Assembly: GCA_016271365.2 (NCBI GenBank)
Contig: CM057453.1
Coordinates: 502,175,001-502,239,000 of the forward strand
DNA from: Neoceratodus forsteri
Lineage: Eukaryota; Chordata; Ceratodontiformes; Ceratodontidae
Length of the DNA: 64,000 bases
Direction of reading: 5' to 3'
Shown here: positions 21,851 to 34,060 of the stretch, in pieces
Numbering within the stretch: position 1 is the stretch's first letter
Layout: each line of letters starts with the position of its first letter
Notes under the pieces: generated by a model
Seen by the model: the letters and a program-made list of their open reading frames with translations, nothing else
What the model was told of the DNA's origin: nothing
Databases searched by the model: none
Position numbers and translations under genes: made by a program

Positions 21851-22543
21851 TTATAACACAGTGAGAAAAAACGAGTCATTCCGGTCAACAAATTAAAAAC
21901 AACAAATTTAGAGCTGAAAGGAAGCTGAAGATATTTATGATTAAATAGTCCCTGTAAACGGAGCGGGAGTAACTAGTAAATGGAGCTAAACAGAGCCACT
22001 ACAGTAGGTAGGGACTTACTGAAGAGTACAACCAAGCCCTTACACTGTGCAAACAGAGGCAAACATTTAATGTCCTGTTAATAACAGTGGAAGAAAACTT
22101 TGCCAGTGAAGGTACAGTTCTGCACAGTTGTGCCGGTCTTCGGATGCTGGATTTTGTTGTCAGGCATGATCTCGGCTATTTCTGCAGTGGTGCTCATAGC
22201 GGGAGGGTTTGCTACGTGCTCACTGGAGGTGCTGTGTTGAAACTGCAGCTGTGGTTTCCACTGGTTATTTTCTTTTGGTGCTGATGTCACTTCCTTTGCC
22301 CAAATTGCCAAATGAATTCTGCTTAGGTGAAGTAGTCAGTCATTTCATACATTTTCTTTCCAGCGTTGACAGCTACTGTCAGGTTCAGATGTAGAGTGCA
22401 GTGTACTGATTTTCTGTTCTTGCTTGTGCTTATGCTTTTGACTATGAAAGAAGCACCGGAATGTAATTATGCTTTCATGATTATACTCCTGTACTTCTCT
22501 CTCAGCCAATCAAATTGCTCAGTTTTTTCTCACTGTGTTATAA
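21851..22543. repeat. Inverted repeat pair, perfect 22-base ends
   Basis: Bases 21851-21872 and 22522-22543 are exact reverse complements (core AACACAGTGAGAAAA). Further inverted pieces, CATTCCGG versus CCGGAATG and ATGAAAGCAT versus ATGCTTTCAT, also occur near the two ends but in changed order. It may be a non-autonomous DNA transposon of about 0.7 kb, rearranged. No transposase. Confidence 0.6.
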
Positions 22544-22566
22544 TTAAGCAATATACCACAAAAGGG

Positions 22567-22662
22567 TGTTGGTGATGCCAAGTTACACTCCTGTGGTGTT
22601 GTTTAGCCACAAGGGCGCGGCAGTGGCCAAAACACCAAGTGGGTAAACTAGCATCACCAACA
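22567..22662. repeat. 96-bp imperfect palindrome
   Basis: TGTTGGTGATGC at the left pairs with GCATCACCAACA at the right. Inner blocks GGTGTT / AACACC and GCCAC / GTGGC also pair, around an AAGGGCGCGGCA loop. Confidence 0.8.
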
Positions 22663-23451
22663 ACATGTGCGTATACATTATACAATGTCCTCTTTTTGGG
22701 CACACAGGAAATAATAAATAAAAGTTTTTTTCCCCTATTTTATCAAATTTTTACTGTGGTTATTGTTGCGCTGGAAAAAAATACTCCCCGATTGCTGGAG
22801 CTGCCCTGCTACTGAGGATGCGCACTTTTGCTTCATGATTCTCGGTTGCAGTGTGTTTTGGGGGGCCGGGTTGTGAGCGAGGAGCCAGTTGAGATGCCAA
22901 AAAGGTGATGGAGAGCACATTGTGGGCAGAATTCTCTTGTGCTGGATTTTCGAGAGTGTGCTGTTTGTAGGGTTTCGTCTGTTAAGGCAAATGAGGTATC
23001 CATTTGTTTTGGTTTTTTTAACGACTGGCGGTTTTTATTTTGTGAAGCGGGTGTGTAAGCGAGTGAGAAAGATGTTGGGACGTGTGGACCGAGATGGGTC
23101 TCGCAATGATTTACGGACAGTGATGGCTCGAGAGGCTGCCTGGCATCTTAGTTTGTGGAGCGGTGAAATTTTAAAACTCAAGTCTGTTTGAATTTCGTGG
23201 TACATGGCAGTTTAGCGGGGTTCAATATGGCGGCTTTGGTTGGCAATTTCAGGGTACGGATGGGTTTTAGAGATGTGGCTGCCTGGCACCTCTTCCCATG
23301 GGGTGACTGCAGCTTTTACAATGGGAGAGGAGTGCCAGGTAGACAATGAGATTAGAGGATTTGTGATTAATTTCTATGCCCATTGTATAATAGTATTTAT
23401 GCAACAGGTGTCAGGATAAAAACTGACGTATTACTTCAGTTATGTGAGTGA

Positions 23452-23544
23452 CTGTGTAGATAAATGGGTGGTGATATAATCACTATGTGGATAACTTCAA
23501 GATACCTACATAGCGATCACATCATCACCCATTTATCTACACAG
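23452..23544. repeat. 93-bp palindrome with ~40-base arms
   Basis: CTGTGTAGATAAATGGGTGG pairs with CCACCCATTTATCTACACAG apart from a one-base difference, and an inner block around ATCACTATGTGG pairs with CTACATAGCGAT. The loop is about 13 bases. Likely a fold-back or MITE terminus pair. Confidence 0.85.
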
Positions 23545-24518
23545 TGAGTTCATCAGTGGGCAACACCACGTGTGCTGCCTGTTCGGTAGTACTGCCTCAC
23601 AGTTTCACTTTCACCTTCTCAAAGTGCTGTTTATAAGGAAAGCTATCACAGTCCGAAAGACTCAGAAAATGCACAGCCTAACCAACTCCCTCCCAAACCA
23701 GAAACACATTTTAAATATAAACACTCTTAACAAAAAAAAAATGAACATTTTCACCTCTTTCTCAGTACAACAACCCTGCAAACCAAAGACAGAAACTAGA
23801 CACAGAGAAAAAAAACATGGACAGGAACTTAAGAAAAAAATAATATATAACAAAACTGAACTCAAAAAGTCCTGTTGCATAAATTAAATATTCGTGGTGT
23901 GCCTATGGAATAACAAATGTATTTGTACAATAGCCCGTGACCTCTTGAAAACCTCACTTGTGGCTTCGCCATTCATGAGGCTACTTGAGGTCACGTGCAA
24001 CTGTTCAAATAAGTTGGTTAACCCACAGGTGCACCATGCATATCCCTTATATATACAGAGAAAGACTGCTTTGACTTAGAATTTTCCATTTTACAAAATG
24101 ACCAGTACTATTGTACGATGCTGTTACCTGCCACAATTAATATGTGTTGTACCTGTGGAAAAAAAATAGTTCAAGAATATAGAACAAATAAAAAAAGCTG
24201 TAATTAGATTTGTAACTGTTGAAATCAGGTACTCACATGATGATGTCTAATTATTGGAAAGAAAAAAATGTTATTGTGATACAACTTGTTACAGATATGC
24301 AGACGTAGAAAAACAGTTTTGATGTTTACACTCTGTAGCATACCATTATGGCAAGTGGACTATTCAAGAAATGCAATACGGCTGGCATCATAGCATTAAT
24401 TGGGTATCTGTTGCTGTTACAACATTCTATCTGTGGTTAGTAATTTATTGTGTAATGTGTGACCTCTGTTCTTAGGTAGAATGCGTCAGGTCAAGTGCCT
24501 TATACAGTGAAGAAGTAA

Positions 24519-24927
24519 TGATATCTGATGGTGTGAGAGATGGTGGAGTACATTGTGCTAATTTGAAAACAGCATTGAAGCGTTTGTGAATGGAAATTTT
24601 GCTTGACTGTGGTTTGTTACAGAACATACAAGGAATGTGTAAATGTACAAGTAACCAGAATGTGTTGTTTTTAATTTTTTCTATAGGTCACAGCTTATTG
24701 TGCCCTGTTGGTTAAGTGTTAAACAGAGGAATACTGTTTCAAATGGGTATGTTAATTAAGCAATGAGGCACAAGAAACAACACATTTTGGTTCCTTGTAT
24801 GTTTACCCATTGCTTGTATGGCCTATAACAAGCCACACTCAAGCAAAATTTGCCATTCTCAAATGCTTCAATGCTATTTTCAGATTGGCACAATATACTC
24901 CACCGTCTCTCACATCATCAGATATCA
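24519..24927. repeat. Long inverted repeat, arms of ~170-185 bp
   Basis: The left arm (24519-24704) and right arm (about 24760-24927) align as reverse complements through GATATCTGATG, GTGAGAGA, AGCATTGAAGC, AATTTTGCTTGA and AATGTGTTGTTT, with roughly one mismatch per 6-8 bases. The loop is about 55 bases. The right arm runs directly into a second palindrome at 24921-25014. Confidence 0.85.
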
Positions 24928-25014
24928 GGGGGTTTAGCACGGCTGGAGTGGTTTGCCTATGAGGTGCAGCCGAGTGGGTAAATTCTTGTCAGCAGTGGTA
25001 AATCCCCCGATAAC
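24921..25014. repeat. 94-bp palindrome with GAGGTGCAGCCGAGTG core
   Basis: GATATCAGGGGGTTTA at the left pairs with TAAATCCCCCGATAAC at the right. Its core GAGGTGCAGCCGAGTG resembles the cores of the palindromes at 19133 and 57784. Confidence 0.75.
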
Positions 25015-25262
25015 CCACATCTTCCAGGTGAATTATTGCGATTATACCAAGGTTAATTTTTTTTACTATAATAAAAAACAAATATAAAGAAATTGCTCTG
25101 TTTTTTATTTTTATTGCATTTATTCCTATGCTCCAGATCTTATAGCTGATATAGTCATCAACAGCCATTGGTTATCAGAGGATTTACAATAGTGGGAAAC
25201 TGCCAGTCTGATTATTTAATTGGCTATTCAATTATGTCCATGGTGTAATTGAAGTTACTTAC

Positions 25263-25421
25263 GTTCCTCAGCTGGAGGCCCAGATGGACCTGCAGCAGCT
25301 GTCGGATGACACATTGCTGGAGCTGTTGTTGTTTCCTCCACAGAGGGGTCGATGGTTACTATTTTGACCTCCTCTGTCAGCTGTTCTGCTCCAGCAGCTC
25401 CCTCCATTGATGGTTCGTCCT
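25263..25421 (-). pseudogene. Internal exon of the dead Harbinger-associated gene
   Basis: On the minus strand, acceptor TATGTTTTCACAG and donor AAC/GTAAGT bound a 159-base exon that is open throughout in the shared phase (two bases, 52 codons, one base). It encodes an acidic, Thr/Pro/Ala-rich linker (EEVKIVTIDPSVEETTTAPA, then AAAGPSGPPAEE). Linkers of this kind occur between the Myb-like and helical parts of Harbinger-associated proteins. It sits between a palindrome-rich intron and a satellite-filled intron. Confidence 0.65.
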
Positions 25422-25499
25422 CTGTGAAAACATAGAAAAAGGGAAAACATTATTTGTCTGTAGATTTTTTTATGTGTATGTGTACCTTCTGTGATACAA

Positions 25500-27590
25500 G
25501 TTATAGTAGATTTAAAAGACTAAGGAGTTGCATGGCCGCAGTTAGGCAATGGCCCTAGCTGCCCAGATCAAGTAGTGGATGTGAGTGGAGAGCCACATCT
25601 CAGCTGAACCTATATAGTTAAATGTTGTAGCTCTCTGACATGACCTGTACACAATGCTGCATCACCCATGACAAGATATTAGACTGTGAGTGCAGAGCTA
25701 CATGCCCAGTGAAGGCATAAACGGTAATGTTATACCTCCCTGATACCAGCTGTACAGAAGTTAGGACTCTGAGTAGTTGCATGCCCTTAGAGGGCAGTGC
25801 CTCCCACCCTGCAAGACCAGGTAGAGTATCCTGAGTGCATAGTGCATAGTGATATCTCAACTGAAGCTATAAACGTTAATAATATACCTCCCTGATACCA
25901 GGTGAACAGAAGTTAGGACAGTGAGTACTTGTACACCTGGAGTGGGTATTACCTCCCCCATCATCCAAGACCAGTTAGAGGATGCTGAGTGCAGAGGCAC
26001 ATGCAAAATAATGCTGTTAACATTGACATTATAGCTCTCTAATACCAGCTGCACACAAGTTAGGACACTGAGGAGGAGTTGGACGGCCTCAGCCAGGCAA
26101 TGCCCCCCACCCTCCCGATCAGGTACTGTATCCTGAGTGCAGAGACACAGTCCAACTAAAGCCATGGACATCAACAGTATACCTCCCTGATACCAGCTGC
26201 ACACTAGTTAGGACACTGAGGAGGAGTTGGACGGCCTCAGACAGGCAATGCCCCCACCCTCCCGATCAGGTACTGGATCCTGAGTGCAGAGCCACAGTCC
26301 AACTAAAGCCATGGACATCAATGGTATACCTCCCTGATACCAGCTGCACACTAGTTAGGACACTGAGGAGGAGCTGGACGGCCTCAGACAGGCAATGCCC
26401 CCACCCTCCCGATCAGGTACTGGATCCTGAGTGCAGAGCCACAGTCCAACTAAAGCCATGGACATCAATGGTATACCTCCCTGATACCAGCTGCACACAA
26501 GTTAGTACACTGAGGAGTTGCACAGCCTCAGCCAGGCAATGCCCCTACCCCCCAGACAAGGTACTGGATCCTGAGTGCAGAGCCACAGCCCAACTAAAGT
26601 CATGGATGTCAATGGTATACCTCTCTGATTCCATCTGCACACAAGTTAGTGCACTGAGGAGTGTCACGGCCTCAGCCAGGCAATGCCCCCACCTCCCCAG
26701 ACCAGGTTTTGGACCCTGAGTGCAGAGTCACATCCCAATTAAACCCATGGACATGAACGGTACACCTCCCTGATACCAGCTAAACACAAGTTAGGGCACT
26801 GAGGAGTTGCACGGCCTCGCCAGGCAATGCCCCCATCCTCGCAGACCAGGTACTGTATCCTGAGTGCAGAGCCACAGCCCAACTAAAGACATGGACATCA
26901 ACGGTATACCTCCCTGATACCAGCTGCACACTAGTTAGGACACTGAGGAGTTGCACGGCCTCAGCCAGGCAATGCCCCCGCCCCCCCCAAACCAGGTACT
27001 GGATCCTGAGTGCAGAGACACAGCCCAAATAAAGCCATGGACATCAATGGTATATCTCCCTGATACCAGCTACATACAAGTTAGAACACTGAGGAGTTGC
27101 ACAGCCTCAGCTAGGCAATGCCGCCACCACTCGAGTACAGGTATTGGACCGTGAGTGTAGACCACATCCCCACTGAAGCCATAAACATTTATGTTATATC
27201 TCCCTGATATCACCTGAACAGAAATTAGGACACTGAGGAACTACACAGCCTCAGTTGGCCAATGTCCTCACCACCCAAGACCAGGTTTTGGACCCTGAGT
27301 GCAGAGCCACATGGCAACTAAGGCCATAAATGTAAACATTAAAGCTCCCTGATACCAGTTGAACACAAGTTATGACACTGAGTACTTGCACGGCCTCAGC
27401 AGGCAGTGGTTCCCACCCCCAAAGGCCAGGTATAAGATCTTGAGTGCAGTGCCGCATCCCAAATAAAGCTGTAAATAGTAACGTTATATCTCTCTGATAC
27501 CAGGTGAGCCACGTTAGGACACTGAGTAGCTGCACGGCCTCTGCTGGGCAATGCTGCCAGCAGCCAAGAGCAGGTTTTGGACCTTGAGTG
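25500..27590 (+). repeat. 145-bp satellite array, block 2, inside an intron
   Basis: The same monomer and orientation as block 1, about 14 copies. Units near 26.0-26.5 kb have GGAGGAGTTGGACGG where others have GGAGTTGCACGG and are nearly identical to each other, a local recent expansion. Both edges are diverged. It fills the intron between the exons at 25263-25421 and 27626-27736. Confidence 0.95.
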
Positions 27591-27625
27591 CAAACACAGA
27601 TTCCCACTATATCATTGTGACTCAC

Positions 27626-27736
27626 CAGCAGAGTCGAGCACTAGCAGCTGCTCGACTGAAGCCCCTCTGTCCTCACCTTCCGGGAGTGGCACAAGCTGCA
27701 CGCGGTGGGAGGAAGCAGAGATGGTGGCTTTGGTGG
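27626..27736 (-). pseudogene. Internal exon of the dead Harbinger-associated gene (5' of the visible three)
   Basis: The minus-strand acceptor TTTCTCCCTCAG and donor CTG/GTGAGT bound 111 bases, open in the phase shared by the next two exons (two bases, 36 codons, one base). The residues include SSHRVQLVPLPEGEDRGASV and EQLLVLDSAG. No domain is recognised by itself. The three exons join with matching phases and only two stops, which is hard to obtain by chance. Whether an intact copy exists elsewhere cannot be seen here. Confidence 0.62.
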
Positions 27737-27744
27737 CTGAGGGA

Positions 27745-28269
27745 GAAAGAAAGCAATATTAAATGCTTTTTATATGAGTGTATACTGTGTGATTTTACTT
27801 TAGCAGTAGTAGTAAACAGTGTATTTTCATTATTACTGAAATATTCTGTTGCACTATATTAGCATGTGTTACATGTTGATGTAACACAGTATTAACTAAC
27901 ACACACTGTTACATATGGTACTATTTATCATTGAATGCTTTTAGACTGTTAGCTTATAGTCTAGGAACAGTATGTTTTATGTCACCTGTCATCTTAGCTG
28001 AATGGGACTGTTAGAAGTTACATATATAGGAAAAGGTAGGTACACCAGGTAAAGATTAGATATTTTATAACTGAGACAAGACACTACAGATGTTGAGTCA
28101 TGGTGGGATAACACTGTTTGTGAGGTACTGTGGTTTCCAGTAGAACATATGTAAGATATTTTGTTATTTCACCATGACACATTTACTATCATGTCTTATT
28201 AGTTTTATAGTATGATACACTTAAATAGCAGTTTGGTTGGTTAATGTTAGTGACTAAGCAATTCAAGAA
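27745..28269. other. A/T-rich intron-like sequence
   Basis: No gene. A short inverted stretch around TGTTACATGTTGATGTAACA (27868-27887) is present. It ends at the 10-base L1 target duplication. Confidence 0.4.
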
Positions 28270-28416
28270 GATAAACAAGGGGGACGTGGTCTGAAGCTGA
28301 CTATGGTGGACGCAGCTTAGCCAAGCTCCTGACTGCACTCAGCTAAATCTTTCAAAAACTGGAGTACTGGTGTGACAAAGCTATATGGTGTTGTGGGGAA
28401 TCTTGTAGAAGAGTCG

Positions 28417-29177
28417 ATGGCTGCCAGCAGAAGTAAAAACAAACAACCAAAACTCTCATTCGGTCTGTCGGATCAGCCGAAACAGCAACGTCGTGGCCTA
28501 ACAGACCGACAGAAGCCCGCAAATTTTCCAATGGCGCAGGAAGGGATGTCGGATTTGGAAAGATCCCTCACTGCAGTCCCTGCTGCATTAGCCTTAATGC
28601 AACACGACATGAAAGCGGGCTCGACAACATTACATTGCAAATCTCCAACCTTCAGTCGGTTGTAACCGGCCTGTCTGAAACCTCTGCCTTCCATACTTCT
28701 CAAATAACCGAATTGGAGAACAGAGTTAGCAGGTTGGAGGACTCACTAACGGTGGCAACAAGTGGCAAGCAAATTTTACAAAAAATGGTGGGGGAACTCA
28801 CTGAGAAATTGGATGACCAGGAAAACAGATCGATACGTTCCAATCTCCGGATCATTGGTCTCCCCGAGGGAACTGAGGGGAATGATCCAGAGAAAATGCT
28901 TCATGCCTGGCTGGTGGAACATCTGGACCTCCCCTCTGCACTGCACCAGTGTGAAGTGGAGAGAGCGCATAGAGTGGGCTCTAAGGCGCCGGGATCCCGG
29001 CCGAGGCATTGCCTTATAAAGTACCTTCAATATGTGGACAAGGAAGCAATACTTCACAAGGCCAAAGAGAAAGGTCCGATTATTTTGGGAACTCAAAAGG
29101 TTTTTGTCTTTCAGGACTATAGTAAGCAGCTTCAATCGAGGAGGCAGCAGTTTAATGAAATTAAGTCGACTCTTTAA
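28417..29177 (+). pseudogene. L1 ORF1 protein (RNA-binding chaperone), one frameshift
   Basis: ORF1p trimers coat L1 RNA. The ATG at 28417 opens a basic N-terminus (AASRSKNKQPKLSF). A one-base loss near 28615 moves the reading to the next frame, where a heptad-rich coiled coil (ITELENRVSRLEDSL) leads to the RRM start RSNLRIIGLPEG (about 28830-28865), then VERAHRVG and the C-terminal FQDYSKQLQSRRQQF before the stop at 29175-29177. About 254 codons in total, normal for the family. Confidence 0.92.
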
Positions 29178-30282
29178 AATGGGTTGGTCGTTCACGCTCA
29201 TATATCCAGCCAAGCTCAAAATCGATAGGCCTGGTGGCGCACCACAGTTTTTTTCTTGCCCTAGAGCGGCGATGAAGTGGATTGAAGGCATTTCCAGGAA
29301 TGGAGGTGGGGAAAGATCACCGCAACGGCAGGAACTGGAGGAGCATTGATGCTGCGACTTGCATACCTCGGTGCTTTTGCTCCACTCGGCTGATGGCTGG
29401 TTGAATGGGGTAATTATTAGACCAGAGGATCCTCATTTTATATGAATCTGTACCTTTTTTCACCTCACCCTGAATTACTTACAGGAGACTGGGTCTGGCA
29501 TTATGTTGTGTCGAGTTGAATTGAGTGTGATAGGTGCAGTGTAAGGTTCAGGGAACTTAGGCTGTAAGCCTACGGGCCGATGTCTTGCTGTCTTAGCGGC
29601 TAAGGTGAGACTTGGCTTGTTTAAATGTTGATCGCAGGACTTTACTAGCTCTCAACCTGGGCTGGGACTCAGGGTAATGGCGTGGAGCAATATACATAAA
29701 CTGTGGGTCTCACCTGAATCAGCAGAGCCTCAGCAGTGCTAACCTGCGCAGCCTGCAACGTGAGGACTATTGGCATTGGAAGTGGGGTGGGGGGGATCCC
29801 TGGTGCATATGTTATGTTATGTAGGTAACGGGCATTAATGTATGCAATGGTATGTATTTTCTCTTTACAGGATCAAATGAAGGACTCCTAAGCTAAAGTT
29901 AAAGGCATGTTAAATGGAGTGCAGTTCAAAAAGTTTGAAAATTTCGATAATTTCTTAAATGTTCGCCTCTAATTTTCAGGGGTTGTGGGGATGGGCTAGT
30001 TCTAGTCCATTGTGGGGAGGGTTATTAAGGGGGTTGTTGATGTGGTTAATTATCCTAGGGAAGGGATGGATGCAGAGGTTGAGTGCCGGGGATACTCCCA
30101 GACAGGGACCAGCTATTCTTGCTGTTCTGGCTTGGTGTCTGTTGGGAACCTCTTGGTCTCCCCCTCTGTGGGAGTTTTCTTGTTTGTTTTACTATATAAA
30201 AATGAGACAGGGGAAGTTGTGCGGAATGTACATTGAACAGTTTAAAATGGTGGCTGAATTATGGCTTTTGGTATTTAATTAT

Positions 30283-33200
30283 GGCTAACACTATGAAAGT
30301 TGTGTCGTGGAACATCAATGGGATAAAGTCAGTTATGAAATGGAAAAAAATCTTAACTGAAGCAAAAAGAGCTAAATGGCAAATGGTGCTATTGCAGGAG
30401 ACACATATGGATAGGGCAGAGGCATCCAAAACCGAAGCATTTATGGGTGGGAGGTGGATATCAGCTAATTTTTCTACTAAGGCCTGGGGTGCGGCAATAT
30501 GGTTTCCAAGGAGGTCCCAGGCCACAGTGGTGGAGAGCCGGGTGGACACACATGGGAGGTATGTCCTGGCCAAGGTTACAACTCCGGGTCTTGGTACATT
30601 CAATGTGGGCTCAGTATACGCTCCCAATGTGGATGACCCTCAATTTCTTCTGAGGTTCTCTTTGGATTTGGTGGCCTGGGCGGGCCCATGGGTATTGGGG
30701 GGGGGATTTCAACTGCGTACAGGATGAGATTCTAGACAGATCCAGCACTGCCCCAGGGGTGATTTCTAGGAATGCTAGGGCACTGAGGGTGTTGGAACAA
30801 AAGGTGGGGCTAATAGATGCCTGGCGACATCTGTACCCCACAGTAGAGATTATAGTTTTTATTCCAGTGCCCATGGATCATATGCGAGGATTGATCGGAT
30901 ACTGGTTAGTCACAATTTTTTGCCGCTCCTACAGGGGGCTAGTTATTCCCCCATCTTGGTCTCTGACCATGACTCCATAACAATGGACCTATCCCTGGGT
31001 GGCATGACCGCGGGTAAGAGACCGTGGCGGCTGGACACCATACTGTTGAAAGATCAGGCCTATGTGCAGTACATCAACAAGGGTATCAAAGAGTTTCTCA
31101 ACTTCAGTGGGAGGGGGGATACTTCTCACGCAATTAGGTGGGAAGCTTTGACGGCCTACATAAGGGGACAAACAATATCATATGCGATGCAAGAAGCACG
31201 TACCTCTGCAAAAGGGGTGGAGAAATTCAGGTTGCAAGTTGAGCTCGCCGAACAAGCCCACAGGCCAAACCCAACCCAAGCATTGTATAACACATTACAG
31301 AAACTGAAATGGCAATACAAAGCGGTGAGCGGTGCTCACTTAGAGCAATATTACTCTCCCAGGCTGACCAATATTTAGATGGGGATCGCACTGGGAAGGT
31401 TCTAGCTTGGCAACTTCGTAGGAAGGATGGAGAGAGAACAGTTACCCAAATCCACACCACTGCAGGGATGTTGGTGGACAGCCCTGATGAGGTGGGATGG
31501 GCCTTTGGGAATTTTTATAAGCAGTTGTACACTTCGGAGGTCGCTCCAACCCCTGAGCAAATCCGAATGTTTTTGAGCAGGGCGTCTTTAAGATCCCTTA
31601 CGGGACAACAGGCACAGAATTTAGAGTCCCCACTATCCCAGACAGAGATCAGTTCAGCAATTAAATGCCTCAAGGGTGGGAAGGCACCCAGCCCTGATGG
31701 CCTACCAGTTGATTTTTTTAAATTGTTGCCACAACTTACTATTAGAGCCTTTAACTGATATGCTACTTGAAAGTCTGGCTTTGGGTTGGTTACCCCCCTC
31801 CACCCGATTAGCAACCATCACAGTCCTTCCAAAGCCTGGCAAAGATCCATCCTATCGGCCTATCTCATTATTAACAGCTGACTATAAGGTGCTGGCTAGG
31901 GCTCTGGCCTCCAGATTGGGTCCCTTGTTACCTAAATTAGTACATTCAGATCAAACAGGCTTTGTTAAGGGCCAGCAGGGGAAATTTAATATTCGGAGAA
32001 TGCTGAATATCACTCACCTCTGGGAGAAATCGAAAAATAAACATGGGGCAGTCATTCTTGCTTTAGATGCAGAGAAGGCATTCGATTGGGTGGAGTGGTA
32101 GTATCTGTTCACCGCCTTGGAAGGAATGGGATTTGGTCAGCGCTTTATTTCTTGGATTAGAACCATGTACACAAAACCCGCAGCACAGGTAATAGTAAAT
32201 AGTAGTACGTCCCCAGAGTTTGAGTTGGGCAGAGGGACAAGACAAAATTGTCCCCTCTCACCCTTGCTATATATTCTATCTTTAGAGCCTCTTGCAGGTG
32301 TAATTCAGGAATGTCCAGATATAAGAGGCTTCCAAATTAATAGACGTGAACATAAGTTAGCTATGTACGTTGTCGATCTTCTTTTATATCTCCAGAAACC
32401 CACTGAAGATCTGCCAAGAGTTCATACTATCATGCAGGAATATGGGTCCATATCGGGCCATAAAATTAATTGGGCAAAAAGTGAAGTCCTACCAATTGGT
32501 CTGCAGGACAGACAGTCTCTAATCTGCCATCTGAATGGTCTGCAACTAGTTAAAAAAATTAAATATCTGGGGATCTGTTTGTCAGTCAGGACACATGCTA
32601 TATACGGTCTGAATTATAGACCCATGCTGGGGGCCATAGCAGCAGACCGTGAGAGATGGACTGCTCTCCCACTATCTTTGTTGGGAAGAGTTGGGGTAAT
32701 AAATATGATGGTGTTGCCGAGACTGCTGTATTTGTATCAATCTGTCCCAATTAAACCTCCTAAAGCGCATTTCAAAAAGATTGATGCAATTGTGCATAGA
32801 TTCCTATAGCAGGGTAGGGCAGCCAGGATACAAAGATCAGTTCTCCAGCTGCCTCCTACACGGGGGGTGGGCATTGGCCTTCCCAATTTCAAGTTCTATT
32901 ACCTGGCTGCTCAACTTGCTGCTTTACCCATGGGCATGGAGGCTGACAGTGAGGGGTGGTTAGAGATTTAGGAGTCGTGTAGTGAGCGGCATACTAAGGG
33001 TGGATTGCTCGCTGAAGTACTATAGTTTAATGAACCATTGCTGCACCCAAACCCTTTTATGTCCACTACCATTGAATCATGGCTCAAGGTGCACCAGCTG
33101 ATGGGGAGAATGGCTGCCCCAACAAAAATTACGCTTATAATTGATGTGATAAAATTTAGGGCAGCTTGTACAGTAGCCATGCTTCAGAGATTGAAAGAAT

Positions 33201-34060
33201 GGGAACGTAGAAGACTTAGATGGGTATATCAACTTTATGAAGGGGAACAGATAGTAAGCTTCACCTACCTCACCACAAACTGGAGCATACCTAAAGGGGA
33301 CTTTTTCATATTTCTAAAACTTCGGAATGTACTGGGTCAGACCTTAGGCTAAAAGATGGCTGGGCCCCACTGTCACCATTGGAAGAGGGCTTGTTCTTTC
33401 CTCAACCCGGAGCTAAGCTGATGTCCACTTGTTACCGTATCATCCGGGGAGGAGTGGTCGACCGCCAATAAAATCGTCGATAGGTGGACAGCTGATATCA
33501 GAGGGATAGTAAATGATTCACTTTGGACACCTGCATGTAACCACTTTAGGATATGCTTAGGGAGTAACAAACTACAGCAAGTGCAATTCAACTTCATACA
33601 CCAAGCGTACATTACCCCTATTAGATTACATAAAATGGACCCAGCTAGATCAGAAGCGTGCCCAAGATGCATGGCTACCCAAGCGGACTTTACACATCTG
33701 GCAATAATGTGTCCTGGAGTAAATATCTTTTGGAGTGAAATTCATGACATTATGACACGTGTTTTGGATTTTGCCCTTCCCTTTACACCGGAGGAACTAT
33801 TGTTAGGGGCGGACATTGATCACCCCGGTGGGTCTGCGCATGGGGCCCTATGGTCACTGGCACTAGTTAACGCTAGGAAGACAATAGCACAATGTTGGAT
33901 GTTAGCCTCTTCCCCTGGCATACAACAGTGGGTAAATAACCTACGACAATGTATGGTGATAGAGACATCACAGCTGTCAGCCATGGGGAAGTATAAGAGC
34001 TTTTTAGAACTTTGGGGCCCATTAATGGCAGCTGTTGAAGCTGACTCTTTCCCTCTCTGA
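30283..34060 (+). pseudogene. L1 ORF2: endonuclease, reverse transcriptase, Cys-rich tail
   Basis: The start is at 30283. Endonuclease blocks KVVSWNINGIKS, LLQETHMD and SDHDS (about 30963-30980) are present. RT blocks follow: SPDGLPVDFFK, LPKPGKDPSYRPISLLTADY, LALDAEKAFDWVEW, RGTRQNCPLSPLLY and the active-site region at 32366-32377. That region reads Tyr-Val-Val-Asp instead of the family Tyr/Phe-Ala-Asp-Asp. The C-terminus has CPRC with downstream His and Cys (about 33660-33715). Frameshifts occur near 30705, 30860, 31320, 31745 and 33350-33580, and an in-frame TAG at 32098-32100. Confidence 0.93.

Larger units (their letters stand above)
21478..25262. other. Intron of the Harbinger-like pseudogene, rich in palindromes
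   Basis: No coding exon is recognised in these 3.8 kb. They hold at least four inverted-repeat structures (21851-22543, 22567-22662, 23452-23544, 24519-25014), listed separately. The remaining sequence is A/T-rich; open frames at 22889-23191 and 23570-23887 show no domain. Confidence 0.5.

Noticed and set aside
22889..23191. 100-codon plus-strand frame as a gene
   Set aside because: No domain, no splice or promoter context, and it lies within an intron-like palindrome-rich region on the opposite strand to the recognised exons.
26321..26719. 132-codon plus-strand open frame
   Set aside because: Satellite translation again; it exists only because three similar monomers lack stops in that phase.
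28776..29291. 171-codon minus-strand frame
   Set aside because: Antisense to L1 ORF1, which has clear domains on the plus strand.
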